From Saccharomonospora sp. CUA-673 (GTDB lineage Bacteria; Actinomycetota; Actinomycetes; Mycobacteriales; Pseudonocardiaceae): a stretch of DNA of 64,000 nt. Positions within the stretch are counted from its first letter, which is position 1; the number at the start of each line of letters is the position of its first letter. A program made the position numbers and the translations under genes. The notes below the pieces were generated by a model. That model was not told the DNA's origin and ran no database searches. It saw only the letters and a program-made list of their open reading frames with translations. The stretch is from positions 1 to 64,000 of the forward strand of contig NZ_MKKE01000009.1 in assembly GCF_001942305.1 (NCBI RefSeq), in the 5' to 3' direction. Positions 33,218 to 43,290 of this stretch are shown piece by piece.

Positions 33218-34692
33218 ATGGACGACGTGCAGGACACACCCACCGCCGAGAACGCGGTGGTGACGCAGGCGAGACCCGACGGTGCCGGCTCCGGCGCCGC
33301 CGGGCGAGCGCCCGTGTCCACGGAGGCGGCCCGGCGCGCGCAGGAACTGTCGGCCGGACTCGAACCGCCGCCCAAGATGTACCGCCGACGCGGCGGACGC
33401 GCACTGGCCGGCGTCGCGGGCGGACTGGCCGACCACCTGGGCGTGCAGGTCCTGTGGGTGCGGATCGTGCTGGTCGTGCTGGCCGGTTTCGGCGGGCTCG
33501 GCCTCGTGTTCTACGGCCTGCTGTGGGCGTTCGTGCCGCAGCAGGGCCGCGACGAACCGCAACACGAACTGGCCGGCCGCGAACGGCAACAGGCCTACGG
33601 TCTGCTCGCGCTCGGCACGGGCGTCGCCGTCGTGGGCGGTGTGCTGTCCGGTGTGCTCACCGGCTGGGCGGCGGTCCCGTTCGCGGTCGTGCTCCTCGGC
33701 GCCGCCGTGGTGTGGCGCGAGGCCGACGAATCGCAACGCCGCCGGTGGCGCACCGGCGCGCGCAGCGGCGTCGCGGGGGCCGTCTTCGGTGGCGGCGGCG
33801 CATCGGCCGTCGTCCGGGTGCTGTGCGGCGTCGCGCTGGTGATGGTCGGCATCGGCGTCATCGTGCTGCGCGGCAGCGACGGCGGTCAGCTGCAGTTCGC
33901 GCTGGCGGCCGTGCTCGCGGCACTCGGCGGCGTCGCCCTGTTGACCGTGCCCTACTGGCTGCGCCTCGTGCGCGACCTCGGCGAGGAACGCCGCGCGCGC
34001 ATCCGCACCGAGGAACGCGCCGAGATCGCCGCGCACCTGCACGACTCCGTCCTGCAAACGCTTGCGCTCATCCAGAAGCGCGCCGAGCATCCGCGCGAGG
34101 TCGCCCGACTGGCCCGCGGACAGGAACGCGAGCTGCGCACCTGGCTCTACGGGCCCAGCGGCTACGGCACACCCGGCCGCGACGCCTCCTCCGGCCCGAG
34201 CCCGGGCTCCGGCTCGGCTGCCGGCCCGGGTGCCGCGGGTTCGGCTGCGCCGGAGACGTTGGCCCCGGCCGTCGCCGCGGCGTGCGGCGAGGTCGAGGAC
34301 CGCTTCGGCATCTCCGTGCAACAGGTCGTCGTCGGCGACGCCGCACTCGACGACGGCCTCGGCGCGCTCGTGCAGGCCGCGCGGGAGGCGATCGTCAACG
34401 CCGCCAAGCACGCCGCGTCGACGAGGTCAGCGTGTACGCCGAGGTCGAACCCACGTCCGTCACCGTGTTCGTGCGCGACCGCGGCGCCGGGTTCGACCCC
34501 GACGCCGTGCCCGACGACCGCCGCGGGCTCTCCGACTCCATCCGGGGCAGGATGGAACGCGGCGGCGGCACGTGCCGGGTGCGCACCGCACCCGGGGAGG
34601 GCACCGAGATCCAGCTCGAGATGCCGCGCAAGGACACCGCGTCCGGCGGCCAGACCAGCACCGACCGACCAGCACAGGGGGCCTCGACATGA
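33218..34692 (+). CDS. PspC-domain sensor histidine kinase
   Basis: About 491 residues. Cytosolic N-tail, PspC domain (KMYRRRGGRALAGVAGGLADHLG ... FYGLLWAFVP, about 53-105), further membrane segments, a HisKA_3 phosphoacceptor region (AEIAAHLHDSVLQTLALIQ, His near residue 274), and a HATPase with REAIVNAAKHA and VRDRGAGFD. NarL-type kinase. A Gly/Ser/Ala-rich linker lies between HisKA and HATPase. One base is missing near 34423 (KHAAVDEVSV). Its TGA overlaps the ATG of the response regulator gene. Faces the divergent PspC protein across a 140-base gap. Confidence 0.87.
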
Positions 34693-35416
34693 ACGCCGAC
34701 GACACCACCGACGAGACGCCCGCCGGTTCGCCTTCGGGCGGCTCCGGGTCGGACAGCGGCGCACGGGAGCCGGTGACGGTGTTCCTGGTCGACGACCACG
34801 GACTGTTCCGGGCCGGGGCCAAGGCCGAGCTGCAGTCGATCAGCGACGAGGTGCGCGTCGTCGGCGAGGCGGGATCGGTGGCCGAGGCGGTCACCGGGAT
34901 CGCGCGCGTGCGCCCCCAGGTGGTGCTGCTCGACGTGCACATGCCCGACGGCGGCGGGGCCGAGGTACTGCGGCGACTGCGCACCGACCTGCCGACGTGG
35001 TGTTCCTGGCCCTGTCGGTGTCGGACGCCGCCGAGGACGTCATCGCCGTCATCCGCGCCGGAGCCCGCGGCTACGTCACGAAGACGATCTCGTCGGCCGA
35101 ACTGGTCAAGGCCGTCGTGCGCGTCGCCGACGGGGATGCGGTGTTCTCGCCGCGGCTGGCCGGGTTCGTGCTCGACGCCTTCGCCGAACGCCCCGGCGCC
35201 GAGCCGATCAGCGACCCCGAACTCGACCAGCTCACGCCCCGCGAACGCGACGTGCTGCGCCTGCTCGCACGCGGCTACGCCTACAAGGAGATCGCCTCCG
35301 AGCTGTTCATCTCCGTCAAGACCGTGGAGACCCACGTGTCCAGCGTCCTGCGCAAGACCCAGCTGTCGAACCGCTACGAACTGTCCCGCTGGGCCACCGA
35401 CCGCCGCCTGGTCTGA
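34689..35416 (+). CDS. NarL/LuxR-family response regulator
   Basis: About 242 residues. Receiver with acidic pair VDDHG, phosphoacceptor Asp in VVLLDVHMPDGGG and Lys in YVTKTISS. C-terminal LuxR HTH LTPRERDVLRLLARGYAYKEIASELFISVKTVETHVSSVLRKT. One C is missing near 34994 (TDLPDVVFLALSVSD). The start ATGA overlaps the kinase stop, so kinase and regulator are a coupled pair. Target genes are unknown; the divergent PspC operon is a reasonable one. Confidence 0.9.
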
Positions 35417-35503
35417 CGGAGGCCTTTGACTGTGTAGGCGAGCTTAAGGCGAATTCAGAATTGTTCGCTTGTTCTCATTAGTTGTGTGGGCGAAAATCGC
35501 GGC

Positions 35504-36466
35504 ATGCCGTCGTTCTCCCGGAACTCCGCGGCGTTGCCGTGGGTGGCCGCGCTGGCCGTGATGCTGCTCTGGGCCTCGTCGTTCGTCATCATCCGCGGCG
35601 TCGGCGTGCATTTCTCGCCGGGCGCGATGGCGCTGCTGCGGCTGGTCGTGGCCACGGCGGCGCTGGCGATCGGCGCGCTCGTCCTGCGGCCCCGCATGCC
35701 GCGCACCCGCGCGGGCTGGGGGTGGACGTTGTTGTGGGGCGTCGCCTGGTTCGGCGTCTACACGGTGGTGCTCAACCTGGCCACCCACCACGTCGATGCC
35801 GGCACCGCCGCGATGCTCGTCAACCTCGCACCCCTGATCGTCGCGTTGTCGTCCGGACTGCTGCTCGGCGAAGGGCTGCCCGCGCGGCTGTTCGTGGGCA
35901 TCGCCGTGTCGATGGCGGGCATCGCCGTCATCACCCTCGCCACCACGACCGGCCACCTCACCCCGTTCGGCGTCGTCCTGTCGCTGATCGCCGCACTGCT
36001 GTACGCGGGCAGCGTGCTGTTGCAGAAATGGCGGCTCACCGGCGGCGACGCCTACGCCGTGACGTTCGTCGGCATCGCAGGCGCCACCGTCGCGTGCGTT
36101 CCCTTCACCGGCGAGCTGCTCGGCGAACTGGCCGTCGCCCCGACCTCGGCGGTGCTGGCCGTGGCCTACCTCGGCCTGTTCCCGACGGCCCTCGCGTTCA
36201 ATTTCTGGGGCTACGCGCTCAAGCACATCCCGGCAGGCGTGCTCAGCTCGTCGTCGCTCGTGGTGCCCGCACTTGTGGTGCTGTTGTCCTGGCTGACCCT
36301 CGCCGAGGTGCCGCCCCCGTTGGCGGTGCTCGGCGGCGCCCTGTGCCTGACCGGCGCCGGATTCGCGATCGTGCCGCACGTCCGCGCCGCACTCCGCGCT
36401 CCCACCCCGGAGCAGGAGTCGGTGGCGAGGTCCGAGCCACCGGAGGTCGAGCGCTCCCTACGATGA
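35504..36466 (+). CDS. EamA/DMT-family transporter
   Basis: 320 residues with about ten membrane segments in two EamA halves (LPWVAALAVMLLWASSFVIIRG ... and PFGVVLSLIAALLYAGSVLLQKWRL ...). Drug/metabolite transporter superfamily, probably an exporter; substrate unknown. ATG 35504 chosen; an in-frame GTG at 35486 (VGENRG) is possible. The MarR gene begins 4 bases past its stop, so they form an operon. The promoter zone 35440-35490 is AT-rich for this genome. Confidence 0.85.
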   Translation: MPSFSRNSAALPWVAALAVMLLWASSFVIIRGVGVHFSPGAMALLRLVVATAALAIGALVLRPRMPRTRAGWGWTLLWGVAWFGVYTVVLNLATHHVDAGTAAMLVNLAPLIVALSSGLLLGEGLPARLFVGIAVSMAGIAVITLATTTGHLTPFGVVLSLIAALLYAGSVLLQKWRLTGGDAYAVTFVGIAGATVACVPFTGELLGELAVAPTSAVLAVAYLGLFPTALAFNFWGYALKHIPAGVLSSSSLVVPALVVLLSWLTLAEVPPPLAVLGGALCLTGAGFAIVPHVRAALRAPTPEQESVARSEPPEVERSLR

Positions 36467-36470
36467 GCGC

Positions 36471-36923
36471 ATGGTTCGTCCTGAGGTGGCACCCGACAGC
36501 GATCTGGCGACGGTGCTGCGTGATCTGGCGTGGACGGTGCATCGCCTGGCGCCCAACGTGGCCGGTTTCGAGCCGCTGCCGAACAGCGAACTGGCCGTCG
36601 TCAAGGAGGTGCTCGCCGAACCGGGCATCACCGTGACCGAACTCGGCAGACGCGTCGGGATGTTGCAGAGCAACACGAGCGCGGCGGTGCGCGCGCTCGT
36701 GCGCAAGGACCTGGTCACGCGCCAGCGATGTGACAGCGACCGGCGCATCACGCGGCTGGTGCCCACCCAGATGTGCCTCGACGTGAGCGACACGATCCGC
36801 ACCGTGTGGTCGGGCACCGTGTGCGAGGCGATGACGCGGCTGACCCCCGAGCACGTCGAGGCGATCGCCGCCGCCCGCCCGGCCCTCCGTGCCCTCGACA
36901 AGGTCCTGAAGGAAACCGCCTAG
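36471..36923 (+). CDS. MarR-family regulator
   Basis: 150 residues. Winged helix LAEPGITVTELGRRVGMLQSNTSAAVRALVRKDLVTRQRCDSDRRITRLV with the DxR wing tip. Flanking helices ERL-like for dimerisation. Placed four bases after the EamA transporter gene and probably its repressor. It contains two Cys (RCDSDR, QMCLD, VCEAM region), which could give redox response; this is speculation. Confidence 0.87.
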   Translation: MVRPEVAPDSDLATVLRDLAWTVHRLAPNVAGFEPLPNSELAVVKEVLAEPGITVTELGRRVGMLQSNTSAAVRALVRKDLVTRQRCDSDRRITRLVPTQMCLDVSDTIRTVWSGTVCEAMTRLTPEHVEAIAAARPALRALDKVLKETA

Positions 36924-36930
36924 CGCCCTC

Positions 36931-37888
36931 TCAGAGGAGCAGCAGCAGGAGGACGATCAGGGCGGCTACGGCGGCGGCGCCGATGAGCAGCCAGCGGGTG
37001 GGGATGCCGGCCGGGCCGGTGGTGCGCATCGCCGCGGGGGTGGCCGCCGGCGTGGCCGGCACGTTCACCACCTGGGGCAGCGCCGGTGCGGCGGGCATCG
37101 CCGGCGCGGTCGGCGGCACCACGCCGACCTCCTCGCCCTTCGTGACCGCCTTCAACGCCTGCACGGTGTCCTGCATGGTCGGCCGCAGCTCGGGGTCGTC
37201 GCGCAGCATCTTCAACAGCGCTCCGGTCAACGGTCCGCTGCGCTGCGGCACCACCGGAGCGCCCGTGCCGTCGGTGCCGAACGGCGGCGTCCCCTCGACG
37301 GCCGCGAACAACGTGGCACCCAGTGCGAACGCATCCGACGACGGCACCGGTTCGGTGCCCATCGCCACCTCCGGCGCCCGGAACGCCGGATTCGGTGCAG
37401 GTGCGGACAGTCCGATGTCGGTGAGCTTCACGCCGCCGTCGTCGCACAGCAGCACGTTGCCCGGTTCGACGGACCGGTGCGTGATGCCGATGGCGTGCGC
37501 CGTCGCCAACGCCGCGCCGAGTCGCCGGCCCAGGTAGGCGCCCTGCTGCGGGGTCAGCTCGCCGTGCTCGGCGAGGAAGTCGGCCATGTTGCGGCACGGC
37601 ACGTACTCCATGACGACCCACACGTCGTCCTCGTGGCGCACCGCGTCGAACACCGTGACGGCGGCCGCATGCAGCACGCGCGTCGCCTGCCGCGCCTCGT
37701 ACAGGGCGGTCGCCCTGGCCTCCTCCGCGGCGTCGCCGGTCGCGTCGGGGTCGACGTAGACGCGCTTGGCCGCGACGGTCCGGTGCAGCATCGTGTCGAA
37801 CGCCATCCACACGATGCCTGCTCGTCCGCGCCCGATGGGCTGGTCCAGCCTGTATCGCGCCGACGACGGTGCCTTCCGCGTAGCTCAC
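36931..37888 (-). CDS. Membrane-anchored Ser/Thr pseudokinase
   Basis: About 319 residues. Protein-kinase fold with glycine-rich loop (IGRGRAGIVWMAFD) and ATP lysine in VAAKRVY. The catalytic HRD Asp is Ser (ITHRSVEPGNVLL) and DFG reads DIG (KLTDIGLS). APE (RAPEVAMG) is kept. A Pro/Ala linker then leads to a C-terminal membrane helix (WLLIGAAAVAALIVLLLLLL). Lack of the catalytic Asp argues for a non-catalytic, scaffold-like role. A CG dinucleotide is missing near 37845, joining VSYAEGTVVGAR to YRLDQPIGRG. It lies 16 bases after the active kinase gene. Confidence 0.83.
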
Positions 37889-37904
37889 ACGATCCCTCGA
37901 ACGA

Positions 37905-39634
37905 TCAGGATGCGGACGATCCGAGCGTCGGGGAGACCGTCGGCTCGCTGGTCGGCTCGCTCGACGTGGGCGGCGGCTCCTCGCTCGTGGTCGGGGGCGG
38001 CTCGGGCGAGGGCTCCGTCGTCGGTTCGGGCTCGCTCGTCGGTTCCGGCTGCGGCTCGGGCTCGTAGGTCGGTTCCGGCTCGTAGGTCGGCTCGGGCACC
38101 TCGACGTACGTCGACTCCTCGGTCGTCGGCTCGGGCGAGCTCGTCGAGGGGGCCTCGCTGGTGGTCGACTCGGACGTCGTCGCCGGCGGCACCTGGTTGC
38201 CCGCGGGCTCGGGGCCGTCGCCGCCGCTCGGTCCGCTGAAGATCCACACGGCGAACGCGGCCAGGCCCACCACGACGGCGCCGCCGACCAGGGCGGGCAC
38301 CTTCCACTTGGGCTTCTCGTCCTCGTCGGCACCGGCCGCACCACCTGCGGCGGCCGCGGCGGGGGCGATCCGGGTGCCCTCGCCGTCGTAGGGATCGTCG
38401 TACGGGTCGTCCGGGTACGCGCCGTAACCGGCGCCCCCGGCGGCCGCGACCCGCGTGGGCTGGTCGTAGTCGTCCTCGGGGTAGCCGTACCCGGCCTCGT
38501 AGCCGTCCTCGTACGGGGCGTCGTAGTCGTGGCTGGGGTAAGCGGCCGTGGCGGCGTACGGGTCGTCGTAGTCGCCGTAACCCTCGGAGCCGTAACCGTC
38601 GGATCCGTAGTTGTCGTAGCCGTCGTCGTAGTAGCCGCCCTGGTCACCGCCGAGCGTGCCGGAGTGCGCGTCGGGTGTTTCCTCGCCGTTCGCGCCGAGC
38701 GCGGCCCCGGCCGCCCCGCCTGCGAGGCCACCGGCGAGCGCGCCCGCGCCGGCCGCGCCGAGCACCGACGTCCGGTCGCCGTCCTCCTCGGCGGGACCGC
38801 CCAGCGGCGTCTCCCCGCGCGCACGGCGGCGAGCAGTTCCTCGCACTCCTCGGCGGTGGGCCGGTGCTGGGTGTCCGGGTGCAGCATCACGGCGAGCACG
38901 CTGGTCAGCGGACCGGACTGGCGCGGCGGGTTGATCTGTCCCGCGGCGACCGCGTGCAGCAGGCTCAGCGTGTTCTCGGACAGACCGAACGGGGGCTGTC
39001 CCTCCGTCGCCGCGTACAGCGTCGAACCGAGGGAGAACACGTCCGACTCGGGGCCGGGATCGCCGCCGATGGCGACCTCGGGGGCCAGGTAGGCGGGCGT
39101 GCCGGCGATCATGCCGGTCTTGGTGACCGTCACGTCGTCCTTGGCGCGCGAGATGCCGAAGTCGGTCAGTTTCACCATGCCGTTCGGCGCGAGCAGGATG
39201 TTGCCCGGCTTGATGTCGCGGTGGACGATGCCGACGGCGTGGGCGGCCTTCAACGCGGCCGCGACCTGCGAGCCGATCTTCGCCACGTCGATCGGGTCGA
39301 GCGTCCGCCCGCCCTGGAGTTCCTGGGCGAGGCTGGTCGACTCGAGGTACTCCATGACCAGGCACGGCTGCCCGCTGTCGTCGGTGACGACGTCGAACAC
39401 GCTGATGGCGTTGGGGTGGTGGAGTCGAGCGGCGATCCGCGCCTCGCGCATCGTGCGGGCGCGCGCGTCGTCGATCTCGTGGTCCTCGAGCCCGGTCTGC
39501 AGCAGCAGCTGCTTGATGGCGACCGTGCGGTGCAGCAGCTCGTCCTGTGCCATCCACACGGCGCCCATGGCACCGGAACCGATCCGGCTCACGACACGGT
39601 AGCGGCCCGCGATCAGGCGACCCTCGTCGCGCAC
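37905..39634 (-). CDS. Transmembrane Ser/Thr protein kinase
   Basis: About 576 residues. Kinase domain 10-270 with IGSGAMGAVWMA, VAIKQLLL, IVHRDIKPGNILL, KLTDFGISRA and APEVAIGG, all catalytic residues present. A Gly/Tyr/Asp-rich cytoplasmic linker (YYDDGYDNYGSDGYGSEGY) follows. Then one membrane helix (VPALVGGAVVVGLAAFAVWIF) and an extracellular Ser/Thr/Glu/Pro stalk (PEPTYEPEPTYEPEPQPEP). No PASTA repeats. One G is missing near 38821 (RAGETPLGG). GTG 39634 follows GAAGGAGG. Probably phosphorylates cell-envelope or division proteins; targets unknown. Confidence 0.88.
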
Positions 39635-39829
39635 GCGACCTCCTTCGGGGCTGGTGTCTCCGGTGGTGGAGCGTCGGCACACCGATCCGACGAGCTGGCT
39701 GGTGCGGTCGTGTGCTGCCGCGCGGCAGTCACCACCGTCCAGGACAGGTTAGGCCGCTCACGCTGCGCACACGACGGCGGCACTCTCGCACACGGTATGT
39801 CGCGTCCGCAGGGAAAGACGCATCAGCCG

Positions 39830-40285
39830 TCAGAAAGGTTGTTTCACCGTGAAGAATGATACCGGCGATGTCGTGGGGGCGGAGCGTAGTGATTCGGCCC
39901 CTGCGTCACTCTCGCCGGTGACGAAGGCTGCCACCACGATCGATGCGATCACCATCGCGGTCGCCAGAACGAGCGCGGCGAGCTTGGCGCGACGGGCGAA
40001 CGGGTGTTCCGGGCTGGGGCTGTCGCTCCGGGGGTCGGGGCGCGCCTGCACGCTCGGTGGCGGCAGGTAGCGACCGGGGGCGGTCAGGGCCTCGTGCAGG
40101 CGTGTGTCGTCGGCCAGGTCGCGCTCGAACTCGCCGACCAGGCGGTCCTGGTCGGCGACGTCCCGGGACTCTGCGCCGGTGACACCGTTGGTGTCGGTGT
40201 CGACGCTCTTGCCCTCGCCCGTGTCGCCGTCGACGTGGTCCTCGACGGCGACGCATTCGTCACTTCCGTGGCGGCGCTGGTGCAC
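39830..40285 (-). CDS. Single-pass membrane protein, unknown
   Basis: 151 residues. Acidic cytoplasmic half (about 1-95, with VGEFERDLADDTRLHEAL), one membrane helix (AALVLATAMVIASIVVAAFV, about 105-125) and a short outer tail. No family recognised. GTG at 40285 is the longest choice; the true start may be a little downstream, as no clear ribosome site is seen. It lies between the kinase pair and another membrane protein gene, all on the minus strand. Confidence 0.6.
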   Translation of the reverse strand: MHQRRHGSDECVAVEDHVDGDTGEGKSVDTDTNGVTGAESRDVADQDRLVGEFERDLADDTRLHEALTAPGRYLPPPSVQARPDPRSDSPSPEHPFARRAKLAALVLATAMVIASIVVAAFVTGESDAGAESLRSAPTTSPVSFFTVKQPF

Positions 40286-40512
40286 TGTGTGGCCCTGTCT
40301 GCTCCGGCTCGTGGTTCACGTGGGTGCGGACCCCGAGGACCAGGTAACCGGCTGCGAATCCCGATCACCAGTGCGTGTCGGTGGGGGGTCGCGGACGTAC
40401 GACGAGCGGTCGAGGTGATCACTCGGAAAGAGCAATTTGCGACCGCTCGCCGAATGCACGTGCAACGGAATGTGCGGGAAACCTCGCGGCAGGGTGGGAA
40501 ACTGTCCGCCGA

Positions 40513-41974
40513 TCAGCGCCCGTCGGCGGAGATCTTTTCGGCGCTGTCGAACGTCAGCTGCCGGGTCTGCTGCTCGGTGCGCCCGTCGGGGTAGGTCACG
40601 CGAAGGGTGTTGTCGGTGACGCCCTCGTTCTGGTCGATGTAGATGTGCGTGACCTCGAAGTACGCGACGTCGGAGTAGGCGCGTTCGAGCCCGTCGGGGC
40701 CCTGTTCGCGCAGCTGCCCGCTGGTGAGCTCGTACGCGGCCTGCGGATCCTCGGTGACCTGGTCGAAGAACGCCTGCGAGCGCTGGGCCATGACCTCCGG
40801 GTCGTACGAGTTCGAGAAGACCACCGGGTCCGCGGTCTGCGTGGGTGCGGGCGTCGACGGCGGCTTGGTCGGGCTCGAGCTCGACGGGCTCGACGGGCTC
40901 GACGGACCGGACGGCCCGGGTGGCCCCGACGAACCGGGGGTCGACTCGACGGGCGAGCCGGCGCCGGTCGTCGGCGCACCGGCCGTCGACCCCGGACCGC
41001 GCAGTGCCTCGGTGAGGCTCGACGAGGTGCCCTCGCCCGTGGTGGCGCTGGAGGAGCCGTCGGCGGAGGAACTCGACCGGTCCGACGAGGTGTCCTCGGA
41101 GGTGTTCGCGCCGGCCCGCCGCGGCGGTCGCTCGTCTCGTCCGGGATGAGCGGCGCGATCGCGCCGTTCTGATCGGGCCAGCCCTCGGCGGTGTTGGTCG
41201 ACGGTCCGTCGGGGCTGACCAGGAAGGTGCCCGCGACCAGCAGCGCGACGACCACCGCACCCGACGACAGGCTCGCGAACCACGCGGCCTTGCGCCAGGT
41301 ACGCGGCGGCGTGACCGACGCCGGGACCGTGCCCAGCTGCAGCCCGCCGAGCCCGTCGCGCCCGACACGGCCACCACGCCCGCGCCGAGCGCGTGGTCGG
41401 GATGGTTCTCGTCGGGTTCGTCCGCGGCGGCCAGCTGCTCGGGCAGGTCGTCCGGCATCGCGGCCGTGCTGGCGGGCAGCCCCGCCGCGGTGGCCGACGC
41501 CCGGTGCCGGTCCGGACCGCCGTCCTGGCCGGGGGTGGCCAGGGAGATGCGCTGCCGGCGGACCGGCTGTTGGGTGGCGGGTTGTCGAGAAGTGGAGCGC
41601 CCCCGCGCCGCGCCTGCCTGCGTGGGAACGGACGGCTGCGTGGCGGACGGCTGCAACTGCGCCGCGGGGACGACCGAGACCGGGGTCGTCGTCTCGGCCG
41701 TCGAGGGTGCAGGAGCCGGCGGTCCGGGTGTCGACGGGACGGGTCCCCAGGCGGAGGCCTGGGACCACTGCGAGGCGAGGATCGAGCCGGACAACGAGCC
41801 GGAGACGGAACCTGCGGCCGGGTCCGCGGCGGCGCCGGAACGCCGGTGTCGGCCGCCGGACCTGGTCGACCGGGTCGGCCGCGTCGCCGCGGCAGGGTCC
41901 TGCCGGGCATGCCGGCCGGAGGGCTGTCGCGGTGGTGCGAAGTAGTCGAACCTGTCGGGCGTGCTGGCGCTCAT
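40513..41974 (-). CDS. Membrane protein with Ser/Pro-rich linker and outer globular domain, unknown
   Basis: About 487 residues after two repairs (one G near 41358, VSG-RDGLGG; one G near 41125, RRGG-AGANTS). Pro/Ala/Arg-rich cytoplasmic region, one membrane helix (WFASLSSGAVVVALLVAGTFLV), an outer Ser/Thr/Gly/Pro linker, then a conserved-looking 110-residue domain (VMAQRSQAFFDQVTEDPQAAYELTSGQL ... VTHIYIDQNEGVTDNTLRVTYPDG, split). Start ATG 41974-41972 (MSASTPDRFDYF). No named family recognised; domain order resembles membrane sensor or anti-sigma-like proteins, but nothing specific supports that. Confidence 0.65.
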
Positions 41975-42307
41975 GCGGTGGAGACCCCTCCTCCCGCGCC
42001 GGCTGACGACAGATACGTCCTGTTCCGCCCGAATGGAGCAGGCCCCTCGGCGCCGTGCTGCCGGACAACGTGCTGCCGGAGAGGCCGGAATCCCGCGAGT
42101 GCGGGGGCGTCGGTGAACACGACAAGGGCACGCGCAGCTGCACGGCAGTTTGCACGTGCGCTGCAAATTGCAGCGCAGACGATGCCCCTCGGGATGTTCA
42201 CCCGGCCAAGGGTAGGAGCTTCCGCGGCTTTCGGCTCGTCCTCAAGCCGTTAGTGCGCGGATATCACTCCACTGGGCGCACCCGGCCGCGCTGCGTGTTC
42301 ACCGAGG
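41975..42307. promoter_or_regulatory. Intergenic region with perfect 21-bp palindrome
   Basis: 333 bases upstream of the minus-strand membrane protein gene and downstream of 42308-42622. TGCGCTGCAA-A-TTGCAGCGCA (42157-42177) is a perfect odd-centred palindrome beside TGCACG repeats. No terminator or gene was convincing. The palindrome is a likely operator, possibly for the gene starting at 41974. Confidence 0.6.
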
Positions 42308-42622
42308 TCAACCGCCGGAACGGTACTTCGCCCGCGTCGACTGCAGGGCCTTCGTCGCCACCGCGCCGCTGCCCGCGGCGAGCAGGATGGCGATGACGTC
42401 CATGGCCATCGGGCCCGCGGTCATCAGCAGGGCGACGAGCGAGGCGACGGTCGTGCCACCCGCGATGGGCCAGCGGGAACGGACGTAGTCGGCGATCGGA
42501 CCACCGCCCGCGCGCTTGTTGGCCGCACTGTTGAGCAACGCGAGGTAACCGGTGTGACCGAGGGCCGCGAGCACGCTGGCGAGCGAGATCAGCAGCGCGA
42601 TCAGATTGATGATCGTTCCCAT
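42308..42622 (-). CDS. Small membrane protein, unknown
   Basis: 104 residues, intact, with hydrophobic segments at about 4-30 (INLIALLISLASVLAALGHT) and 60-90 (VASLVALLMTAGPMAMDVIA). ATG 42622-42620. No family recognised and no neighbour on its strand close enough to suggest an operon. Confidence 0.65.
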   Translation of the reverse strand: MGTIINLIALLISLASVLAALGHTGYLALLNSAANKRAGGGPIADYVRSRWPIAGGTTVASLVALLMTAGPMAMDVIAILLAAGSGAVATKALQSTRAKYRSGG

Positions 42623-42768
42623 GTGTCCAGTGTGCCCGAAAGGGGTGAAGCCCCGGTCACCGGAAGCGGCCGGTGCCGCTGCGGGTAGAACGCCCTGGTG
42701 ACACGCTCGGTAGGTGGCGGCCCGGCGACGCGTTCGGTGACAGGCTGGGTGCGCGGGCCGCGCCGGGC

Positions 42769-43071
42769 TCAGTGGCCGAGTCGGCCGCGGCCCAGGCTCA
42801 GCAGTGCGAGCGCGAGCTGACGTCCCTCGGGGCCGAGTTCGCGGTAGCGGGCGAGTACGTCCATCTCGCGGTTGTAGACGATGCGCGTCCCGCCGGCGGC
42901 CATCCGCGCGGCGCCGATCGTCCTCGACACCTCGGCGCGGCGCTTGACCAGGCGCAGGATCTCGGCGTCGAGCCAGTCGATCTCGGTGCGCAGGTCGTCG
43001 ATCGAGCTCTCGGACACGGGGGTGTCGCCGGTGGGTTCGGCGGGGGATTCACCGTGGGTCTGGGCGGTCAT
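42769..43071 (-). CDS. aroQ: Chorismate mutase, AroQ type
   Basis: 100 residues, intact. Helical AroQ fold that rearranges chorismate to prephenate for Phe/Tyr. IDDLRTEIDWLDAEILRLVKRRAEVSRTIGAARMAAGG carries the active-site Arg, Lys and Arg; YNREMDVLARYRELGPEG and the C-terminal LLSLGRGRLGH match the actinobacterial short form that needs DAHP synthase for full activity. Divergent from pcrA, as in mycobacteria (Rv0948c/Rv0949). A short upstream reading frame with a hairpin overlaps its start. Confidence 0.93.
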   Translation of the reverse strand: MTAQTHGESPAEPTGDTPVSESSIDDLRTEIDWLDAEILRLVKRRAEVSRTIGAARMAAGGTRIVYNREMDVLARYRELGPEGRQLALALLSLGRGRLGH

Positions 43072-43175
43072 GAGACTTCCTCCTCGGGTCGGTCCGATCC
43101 CGGTCTCCGGCCCGAAGCCGACGAAAGCCCCGGGTCCGAGGACTCCGGGGCTTCAAGGTGATGGCGAGTCAGCAC
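43068..43175 (-). promoter_or_regulatory. Possible leader peptide frame with hairpin before aroQ
   Basis: A 35-codon frame starts GTG at 43175 (VLTRHHLEAPESS...) and ends with a TGA overlapping the aroQ ATG. Within it AAGCCCCGG and CCGGGGCTT pair (43125-43153) and a TTTCG follows on the minus strand, as in attenuators. The peptide has no Phe, Tyr or Trp codons, so classic attenuation is not supported. Confidence 0.4.
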
Positions 43176-43290
43176 GCGATCACGGGAGCCGGAGTCCGGT
43201 TCCCGTAGAAAATCGGCACGTCACGCTGAACACGTCGCGAGTATGGCACATTCCGGGGTTGTCGGGGGAGCGCGGTAGCGTGAAGTCACA

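Noticed and set aside
33218-35416. A single plus-strand frame spanning kinase and regulator as a fusion
   Set aside because: Its middle is low-complexity Pro/Arg/Ser sequence; kinase and regulator motifs are in separate frames joined by single-base losses, with a normal ATGA overlap at 34689-34692.
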